A stretch of 64,000 nt of DNA from Verrucomicrobiota bacterium (lineage in GTDB: Bacteria > Verrucomicrobiota > Verrucomicrobiia > Limisphaerales > PALSA-1396), in NCBI GenBank assembly GCA_016200005.1, contig JACQFP010000019.1, positions 35,312 to 99,311 of the forward strand, given 5' to 3'. This document shows positions 58,678-64,000 of the stretch, in pieces. A program made the translations under genes and the position numbers. The notes under the pieces were generated by a model. The model saw nothing but the letters and a program-made list of their open reading frames with translations. It did not search any database and had not been told where the DNA came from. Position 1 is the stretch's first letter. Each line of letters starts with the position of its first letter.

Positions 58678-60513
58678 ATGGCGGATGTACAGGAATGGAT
58701 TCATAAACTGGAGCAGGGCACCGGCACCCGCTACCTGAAACACCTTGCGCTCTTCCTCACGCTGTTGACGCTGACCGCGAGTTACAATTGGCGGGCGTAC
58801 AGAAACATGGCCACCGAAGAGGCGATGGATTCAGCGCAACTGGCGCGCAACCTGGCGGAGGGCAAAGGCTACACCACGCTGTTCATCCGCCCGTTAAGCA
58901 TCTACCTGTTGCAAAAAGCGAGCGCCAAACCGGCAGCGGCCTTGACGCCGGGCACCGCGCAGCTCGACGGCCTGCACCCGGATCTCGCCAATCCGCCCGC
59001 CTATCCGCTCGTGCTGGCCGGTTTGATGAAAATTCTCCCGTTTCATTTTGAGATCAGCATGGGGAAATCTTTTTGGAACGAGAACCAAAAGTTCTGGTGG
59101 TATCAACCGGATTTCTTCATCAGCCTCTTCAATCAAGCTCTGTTCTTTCTCTGCATCCTGCTGGTTTTTTTTCTGGCCCGCCGGCTGTTCGACGCGACGG
59201 TGGCCTGGCTCTCGGCCACCGTGTTCCTGCTCACGGAAACTTTCTGGCGGTTCAGCGCATCCGGGCTTTCCACAATGTTGCTGTTGCTGATTTTTTTGGG
59301 TTTGGTTTGGTGTCTGGCGCTGCTGGAGCAGGGAGCGCGGGAGGGGACACGCAGCGAACGGGCTTTGGTGACGCTGGCCGCGCTGGCGGGTGCTTTGGTG
59401 GGTGTTGGCGCATTGACCCGTTACTCGTTCGGCTGGCTTATGATCCCGGTTTTTGTGTTTCTGTTGTCGTTCTTTGGCCAGCGCCGGGTGGTGCTGTGTC
59501 TAGCCGCCACGGGTGCCTTCCTGGTTTTCATGGCGCCGTGGGTGGTTCGTAATTACCAGGTCAGCGGCACATCCTTCGGCACCGCCGGTTATGCGGCGGT
59601 TGAAGCCACGTCAGCTTTTCCGGGAAATCGTCTGGAGCGCGCATTGAATCCGGATTTCAGACAGGTTGGCTTTTACGACTTCTGGTACAAGTTCCTGTCG
59701 AACACCCGGCAGATCATCCAGAGCGACATTCCGAAAATCGGGGGCAGTTGGGTGACGGCTTTCTTCCTGGTCGGTTTGCTGGTGGGATTCCTGAGCCCAA
59801 CCATCAGCCGGTTGCGATACTTCTTGATGTTCTCCCTGGCTGTCCTCGTGGTGGTGCAGGCGTTAGGGCGGACGCATTTATCGGACGACTCACCGGAGAT
59901 CAATTCCGAAAACCTGCTGGTCCTGCTGGCGCCGCTGGTGTTCATGTACGCGGTGAGCATGTTCTTGTTGTTGCTGGGGCGGATCAATTTTCCCGTGCCG
60001 CAGGCGCGTTATCTCGTGATCGGTCTGTTCCTGGCGGTGGCCGGAATGCCGCTGATCTTTGCCCTCTTGCCGCCCCGCGCGCATCCCATGGCTTATCCGC
60101 CGTATTTCCCTCCGGTGATTCAGAACTCCGCGCGCTGGATGAAGGAATCCGAATTGATGATGAGCGACATTCCGTGGGCGGTGGCGTGGTACGGCAAACG
60201 TCAGTGCATCTGGGTCACGTTGAATGCGCAGGAAGAATTCTTCGCCATCAACGACTATCAGAAACCCATCAAGGCGCTCTACCTCACACCCAAGTCGCTG
60301 GATGCCCGTTTTCTGACGGATTGGATGCGGGCCGATGAGCATAGCTGGGGACGTTTCATCATGGAATGCCTGTCGCCGCGCCATGAAGTGCCGCCCTCGT
60401 TCCCGCTGCGAAAAGCGCCCTTGGGTTTCCTGCCCGAACAAATGTTCCTGACCGATTCAGAGCGTTGGGTGGCGACACCACGCCAGGGGTCAGTCCCGCA
60501 TATTCAACAGTAG
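58678..60513 (+). CDS. PMT/ArnT-like membrane glycosyltransferase
   Basis: A 611-residue protein with about ten to twelve hydrophobic helices after an N-terminal amphipathic segment. The first luminal loop has MATEEAMDSAQLARNLAEGK (the acidic-residue motif common in PMT_2/GT83 enzymes that use polyprenyl-phosphate sugars) and the sequence later shows ARRLFDATVAWLSATVFLLT and GVGALTRYSFGWLMIPVFVF. The C-terminal soluble part is small. The last eleven codons (from TPRQGSVPHI) run into the terminal repeat of the adjacent RAYT element, so the natural C-terminus has probably been replaced. The gene begins two bases after the activator's stop codon. Confidence 0.72.
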   Translation: MADVQEWIHKLEQGTGTRYLKHLALFLTLLTLTASYNWRAYRNMATEEAMDSAQLARNLAEGKGYTTLFIRPLSIYLLQKASAKPAAALTPGTAQLDGLHPDLANPPAYPLVLAGLMKILPFHFEISMGKSFWNENQKFWWYQPDFFISLFNQALFFLCILLVFFLARRLFDATVAWLSATVFLLTETFWRFSASGLSTMLLLLIFLGLVWCLALLEQGAREGTRSERALVTLAALAGALVGVGALTRYSFGWLMIPVFVFLLSFFGQRRVVLCLAATGAFLVFMAPWVVRNYQVSGTSFGTAGYAAVEATSAFPGNRLERALNPDFRQVGFYDFWYKFLSNTRQIIQSDIPKIGGSWVTAFFLVGLLVGFLSPTISRLRYFLMFSLAVLVVVQALGRTHLSDDSPEINSENLLVLLAPLVFMYAVSMFLLLLGRINFPVPQARYLVIGLFLAVAGMPLIFALLPPRAHPMAYPPYFPPVIQNSARWMKESELMMSDIPWAVAWYGKRQCIWVTLNAQEEFFAINDYQKPIKALYLTPKSLDARFLTDWMRADEHSWGRFIMECLSPRHEVPPSFPLRKAPLGFLPEQMFLTDSERWVATPRQGSVPHIQQ

Positions 60514-61511
60514 GGGGGATTGACAAAGAGCGGCGCCGAGGCAAGCTCCACTTCATGGCTCGCAAACTTCGGGTGGAATATCCCGGCGCCATTTATCATG
60601 TCCTCAATCGTGGCGACCGCCGGGAACCCATCTTCCGGGACGACACCGACCGCCGGCTGTTTCTGGAGACCCTCGGCCAAACCTGCGCCAGGACCGGATG
60701 GCAAATCCACGCCTGGTGTCTGATGGGACATCATTTTCATTTGGTGCTGGAAACCCCGCAGGGCAACCTCGTGGCGGGCATGAAATGGTTTCTGGGCACA
60801 TACACTTCGCGGTTCAATCGCCGCCACAAGCTTTTCGGCCATCTGTTTAGTGGACGTTACAAAGCGCTGATCGTGGACGGCAGCGGCAACGGCTATCTGC
60901 GCACAGTTTGCGATTACGTGCATCTGAACCCCGTGCGGGCGAAACTCATCAAGCCGGAGCAATCCCTGCGCGCGTATCCCTGGAGCAGTTATGCGGAATA
61001 CCTCAAACCGCCGCCGCAACGTCCCGCCTGGCTGCGCGTGGAGCGCTTGCTGGGCGAGCTGCGCATCCCCAAAGACAACCCTGCCGGGCGCAAGCAATTC
61101 CAGCGGCTGATGGAAGAGCGCCGGCAAGGCGACGAGCCGGAGGATTGGAAGGCGTTGCGACGAGGCTGGTGTTTGGGCGAGGAACGATTTCGCAAGGAAC
61201 TCCTCGAACAGATGGGTGAAAGAATGGGCGCGCATCACGGCGGGGCCGAGCGGAACGAAACAGCCAGGGCCAAAGCCGAACGCATCGTGGTGGAGGAAAT
61301 GGCTCGCCGCAAATGGAACAGAGCCGAATTGGAGGCACGCCGCAAAGCCGACGCGGAGAAGATCATGATTGCGCGGCGACTGCGCACTGAGACGACGATG
61401 ACGTGGGCCTGGATAGGCGAGCGCCTGGCGATGGGCACAGCGGGCTACACCGCAGCGTGTCTGTGCGAGACTTAATGGTTGAATAAATATGCGGATCTGC
61501 GGGACTGACCC
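60487..61511. mobile_element. RAYT (REP-associated tyrosine transposase) element with inverted ends
   Basis: GGGGTCAGTCCCGCATATTC at 60487 faces the near-complement of the same sequence at about 61479-61511 (minus strand CGGGTCAGTCCCGCAGATCC, then GCATATTTATTCAACC, which has an extra 10-12 nt). The ends bracket the transposase gene. The left end fuses with the glycosyltransferase 3' end and the right end directly precedes the open frame of the truncated RHS protein. Confidence 0.75.
60555..61475 (+). CDS. RAYT transposase (Y1_Tnp / IS200-related)
   Basis: A 306-residue protein. It starts MARKLRVEYPGAIYHVLNRG, the canonical beginning of RAYT proteins (TnpA-REP). The HUH nuclease motif is GHHFHLVLETP with two His around a hydrophobic; the catalytic Tyr is expected in GYLRTVCDYVHLNPVRAKL. 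The basic C-terminal part (residues 200-290, with AERIVVEEMARRKWNRAELE) is a helix-rich extension. RAYTs move or maintain REP hairpins; several other hairpin repeats in this window do not share its end sequence. It looks intact. Confidence 0.85.
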   Translation: MARKLRVEYPGAIYHVLNRGDRREPIFRDDTDRRLFLETLGQTCARTGWQIHAWCLMGHHFHLVLETPQGNLVAGMKWFLGTYTSRFNRRHKLFGHLFSGRYKALIVDGSGNGYLRTVCDYVHLNPVRAKLIKPEQSLRAYPWSSYAEYLKPPPQRPAWLRVERLLGELRIPKDNPAGRKQFQRLMEERRQGDEPEDWKALRRGWCLGEERFRKELLEQMGERMGAHHGGAERNETARAKAERIVVEEMARRKWNRAELEARRKADAEKIMIARRLRTETTMTWAWIGERLAMGTAGYTAACLCET

Positions 61512-63105
61512 GTTTACCGTGACCAACACGTATTACAATCGGATGCGGACGAACCTGAGTCTGGCCCAGCCGACCGGCAGTTGGACCAATCAGTTTGGCT
61601 ACGATGCCGCGAAACGACTGACGAATGTCACGTCGCCCGCCGGCACATTTTCCTATTCTTTCTCTCAACCCTCAACTCTCATCCAAAAACTGCTCCTGCC
61701 CAACACGAGTTACATCACCAACACCTACGACAGCATGGCGCGACTGACGGGCACGTATTTGAAAACGAGCGGCAACGTGCTGACGAACAAGCACGAATAC
61801 ACTTACAACGTCGGCAACCAGCGCACGCAGCAGACCTTCATGGACGCCGCCACGTATGGTTACACCTACGACAAGATCGGCCAGTTGACGAATGCGGACA
61901 GCTCGTTGGCGGCGCAGGATCGCAAGTATGTTTATGATGAGGCGTGGAACTTGAATTATCGGACGAACAACACGACGCTGAACACGTTCCTGGTGGATGT
62001 TAAGAACCAGTTGACCAACGCGACGCCGATGGGCGGACAAACGTACGATGACAACGGCAACTTGACTTACGCCGACGGCTCTTTCCAAGGCTACGCGTAC
62101 GACGACGAGAATCAATTGCAGAATTGGTATCATTATGACGGCGGCTACAACGGCAACGGGGAGCCGACAGACTCCAAGGACAAGCGGACGGAGTTCGTTT
62201 ACGATGGCAAAGGCCGCTTGCGCAAGCGGGTGGAGTACAATGTCACTGGTTCGGCTTGGGCAGTTTCAACTGAGACGCGCTACATTTATGACGGGATGCG
62301 GGTGATTCAGGAGCGCAACAGCGGCAACACGCCGACGGTAGCTTACACGCGGGGTACTGATTTGAGCGGGAGCTTGGAAGGCGCGGGCGGGATTGGCGGA
62401 TTGCTGGGCCGTGCGAACGGTAGTTCCGGAAATTTGACAAATCACAATGTTTACTTTGCGGACGGAAACGGGAACGTGACGTACATGCTGAACAGTTCGC
62501 AGAGCAAAGTGGCGGAGTATCGTTTCGATCCATTTGGGAATTTGATTTCGTCCGGCGGCACGCTCGCCGCAGCGAACGTGTATCGTTTTTCGAGCAAGGA
62601 AATCCACGTCAACAGCGGGTTGTATTACTACGGCGAACGGTTCTATCCTCCGAATTTGCAAAGGTGGTTGAATAGAGATCCGTTGTCAGAATTGGGCCAT
62701 GAGGCGCTGAGACAGAGAAGTTCGGGTGAGATTGGGACTTCTGCGAATGAGTACGCCTTTCTTCATAACTCACCCAGTTCCCGTATTGACGCCTTTGGCC
62801 TTTCCGACGATAACGATGCTAAACCTTTCATAGATTTGCTCAAATTCCTGAAGAAGGTCTATGATAACATGCCAAACAACCCGAAGAAATGCCTGAGTCC
62901 CTGCTCGTCAGTCATCAGCGGACGGGCAATTTGCGATTGCATCTGGGGCCATCTGCAAACAATGAAACAGTCCCCTGCGCAAGCCGACAACGAGATGGAT
63001 GCAATAGCAAAGTGTATTTGTCTTGCCGGGGATGCTGAATGTTGGAAGAATTGGAAAAAGACGGTCAAAGACATATTTTACCCAGTTCCAAAGGAGAAAA
63101 AATGA
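61489..63105 (+). CDS. RHS repeat protein, N-terminally truncated, with a variable C-terminal domain
   Basis: 538 codons from 61489 with no signal peptide or N-terminal RHS domains; the frame starts within the RAYT end, so the N-terminal part has been lost. YD/RHS repeats are seen as YDAAKRLTNVTSPAGTF, YDKIGQLTNADSS and YDDENQLQNWYHYDG. The RHS core ends YRFDPFGNLISSGG, SGLYYYGERFYPPNLQRWLN, RDP and NEYAFLHNSPSSRIDAFGL. Then about 95 residues of different composition (DDNDAKPFIDLLKFLKKVYD..., seven Cys) form the variable tip, which in RHS systems is a toxin. No catalytic motif is recognised. A heptamer repeat at 61662 encodes FSQPSTL. A lipoprotein gene overlaps its stop codon. Confidence 0.78.
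   Translation: MRICGTDPFTVTNTYYNRMRTNLSLAQPTGSWTNQFGYDAAKRLTNVTSPAGTFSYSFSQPSTLIQKLLLPNTSYITNTYDSMARLTGTYLKTSGNVLTNKHEYTYNVGNQRTQQTFMDAATYGYTYDKIGQLTNADSSLAAQDRKYVYDEAWNLNYRTNNTTLNTFLVDVKNQLTNATPMGGQTYDDNGNLTYADGSFQGYAYDDENQLQNWYHYDGGYNGNGEPTDSKDKRTEFVYDGKGRLRKRVEYNVTGSAWAVSTETRYIYDGMRVIQERNSGNTPTVAYTRGTDLSGSLEGAGGIGGLLGRANGSSGNLTNHNVYFADGNGNVTYMLNSSQSKVAEYRFDPFGNLISSGGTLAAANVYRFSSKEIHVNSGLYYYGERFYPPNLQRWLNRDPLSELGHEALRQRSSGEIGTSANEYAFLHNSPSSRIDAFGLSDDNDAKPFIDLLKFLKKVYDNMPNNPKKCLSPCSSVISGRAICDCIWGHLQTMKQSPAQADNEMDAIAKCICLAGDAECWKNWKKTVKDIFYPVPKEKK
61662..61682 (+). repeat. CTCAACC-type heptamer repeat in RHS gene
   Basis: TCTCAACCCTCAACTCTC: nearly three heptamer units in frame with the RHS coding region, encoding SQPSTL. 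Confidence 0.55.
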
Positions 63106-63515
63106 ACCCTACGTCGCGCTTGGTTAGGACGTTCGCATGGACCATGGTCCTATGTGCGGCAGGATGCACAGGGGATCGAAACTTCACTGGTTTTTTGGCC
63201 AATGAAATTGGTTGCCTCCACGGAACGACGAATGATGTGGCATGGACTAGCGAATTGCGTGGGGATTGGAACGTGAAGCGAGACAATCTTGGTTCTGCGA
63301 TTGACACAAAGGGAATTGGATTTGAAGCCTTGACGAACCTTCTAACGTCCGCGTATGGCGAGCCCCAATTTTATTGCCCAGCCAATGACCGGCATGGCCC
63401 GACCTTCGTTTACCCACCAAGCAAGGTTGGCCTTTGTATCTTCGTCAGCGCAACAGCTAGAGGCGCTGAAGTCACTCTGACCAAGACACCTCCAACGTCC
63501 TCGGAAAATAAATGA
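63102..63515 (+). CDS. small lipoprotein, candidate immunity partner of the RHS tip
   Basis: A 137-residue protein. The ATG at 63102 overlaps the RHS TGA by four bases (ATGA), a typical toxin-immunity arrangement. A signal sequence with lipobox (AAGCTG near residue 22) predicts a lipid-anchored protein. The mature domain contains LANEIGCLHGTTNDVAWTSE, IDTKGIGFEALTNLLTSAYG and CIFVSATARGAEVTLTK, a small alpha/beta fold. It is not similar to any immunity family I recognise. The adjacency is the main support. Confidence 0.55.
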   Translation: MNPTSRLVRTFAWTMVLCAAGCTGDRNFTGFLANEIGCLHGTTNDVAWTSELRGDWNVKRDNLGSAIDTKGIGFEALTNLLTSAYGEPQFYCPANDRHGPTFVYPPSKVGLCIFVSATARGAEVTLTKTPPTSSENK

Positions 63516-63649
63516 GCGGTACCTGACTCGCCTTGCCCTCGAACTTGAACTGTACGCGCCAACCATCGCATCGGTGGTGCCGAAGAATTTGGACGCTGGG
63601 GCAGCTTCTCGATTATGAACGCTTCTGAAAATGAAGCAAAGCTCAATCG

Positions 63650-63880
63650 AGTGGGGGCAGGCCGTTGCCAGCCCGCCCCCCTCTAAGAACCGTACGTGAA
63701 AGTTTCCCTTCATACGGCTCAAGCCTCTCTAACCGGTGCGCCTTGATGCGGGCACGCGGCGGCAAACTGCAACCAATGTGATACGATTCGAGTTTGCGGT
63801 GGGCTTTGGGGCGTCAGTGCGTTTCCCTCCCCGTGACGCAGTCGCCATCCGAATCGGCGGCGGAGAAATTTCCAAAAGTT
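63650..63880 (-). mobile_element. 3' end of a group II intron (domains V and VI), truncated
   Basis: On the minus strand 63720..63687 is a 34-nt hairpin beginning GAGCCGTATGAAGG with GAAA tetraloop and ending ACGTACGGTTC. This is group II intron domain V, with its AGC catalytic triad and two-base bulge. It is followed by a GC-rich stem (63650..63684: GGGGGCGGG ... CCTGCCCCC) in the position of domain VI with the branch A. The reverse transcriptase/maturase coding region expected upstream (higher coordinates) is not present in 63721-64000, so this is a remnant or an ORF-less end. Confidence 0.72.
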
Positions 63881-63922
63881 GTGGATGGCGGGGGGTGGAG
63901 GGCATCCCAAGGGTAAATGTGT

Positions 63923-64000
63923 TTACGCTGCTATTGCCTTGGGGTTGAGTTCGACACCATCGACGAACTTCACTCCCGCGATCACGCGATCCAGTAACTC
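63923..64000 (-). CDS. C-terminal end of an unidentified gene, cut by window edge
   Basis: The last 25 codons of a minus-strand frame that enters from beyond the window: ELLDRVIAGVKFVDGVELNP then KAIAA and TAA. After it the sequence CATCCACAACTTTTGGAAAT resembles the ends of some insertion sequences, so this could be the end of a transposase. No conclusion is possible from this short piece. Confidence 0.3.
   Translation of the reverse strand, partial: ELLDRVIAGVKFVDGVELNPKAIAA

Noticed and set aside
1..64000. rRNA and tRNA genes
   Set aside because: I looked for rRNA core motifs and tRNA T-loop sequences and recognised none; without a covariance search, absence cannot be proven.

Overview
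The window looks like a chromosome segment of a Gram-negative bacterium of the Verrucomicrobiota, probably a Pedosphaera/Limisphaera-type lineage. This is inferred from gene content: a Ser/Thr kinase fused to WD40 repeats beside a TIGR02999-type ECF sigma factor, exported HAF, RCC1, SBBP and TolB-like propeller proteins, very many CXXCH cytochromes, and several dispersed hairpin repeats. No rRNA or tRNA gene was recognised, so the placement cannot be confirmed from the sequence.

1-9.7 kb is a mostly plus-strand envelope and lipid block: a truncated GT4 glycosyltransferase, a 4HBT thioesterase, outer-membrane and lipoproteins, an EamA-like protein, a phenylacetate-CoA-ligase-like enzyme, a PagL-like lipid A deacylase, a PlsC acyltransferase, a Spinster-like MFS carrier and an Aas-like acyltransferase/acyl-ACP synthetase. 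The last two resemble the LplT/Aas lysophospholipid repair pair.

9.8-22.7 kb is a repeat-rich minus-strand region. It holds C-terminal gene fragments, a frameshifted RCC1-repeat gene, TolB-like and HAF-repeat exported proteins, a 1.3 kb-residue WD40 kinase, an SBBP-repeat protein and an ECF sigma factor. The SBBP gene lies between the sigma factor and the kinase and is flanked by a 72-bp direct repeat that copies the kinase 5' end.

23.2-52 kb is an almost continuous minus-strand electron-transfer island. It contains an alginate-export-type porin; an NrfD/4Fe-4S/tetraheme module; a CbcL-like 11-heme plus cytochrome b protein beside an ImcH-like 7-heme NapC/NirT protein; a 12-heme OmcA/MtrC-like cytochrome; a Rieske/cytochrome b/hexaheme c operon with a GltD-like flavoprotein, a cysteine desulfurase and a methyltransferase; a second NrfD/4Fe-4S/tetraheme module whose NrfD subunit carries an inserted cyclic-nucleotide-binding domain; three small monoheme cytochromes; and decayed copies of several of these. 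The genes suggest several parallel quinol-oxidising inner-membrane complexes feeding a periplasmic cytochrome pool, possibly continuing to extracellular acceptors. Upstream of many of these units I find a recurring element of two TTGGC-like half-sites 21 bp apart, usually with a third TTG/TTC in the middle. It may be a shared regulatory site.

52-64 kb carries a response-regulator/PP2C phosphatase, a CorA gene with an in-frame stop, a PAS histidine kinase, a sigma-54 activator, a PMT-like membrane glycosyltransferase, a RAYT transposase with inverted ends, an N-terminally truncated RHS protein overlapping a small lipoprotein gene (possible toxin/immunity pair), and the 3' end of a group II intron.
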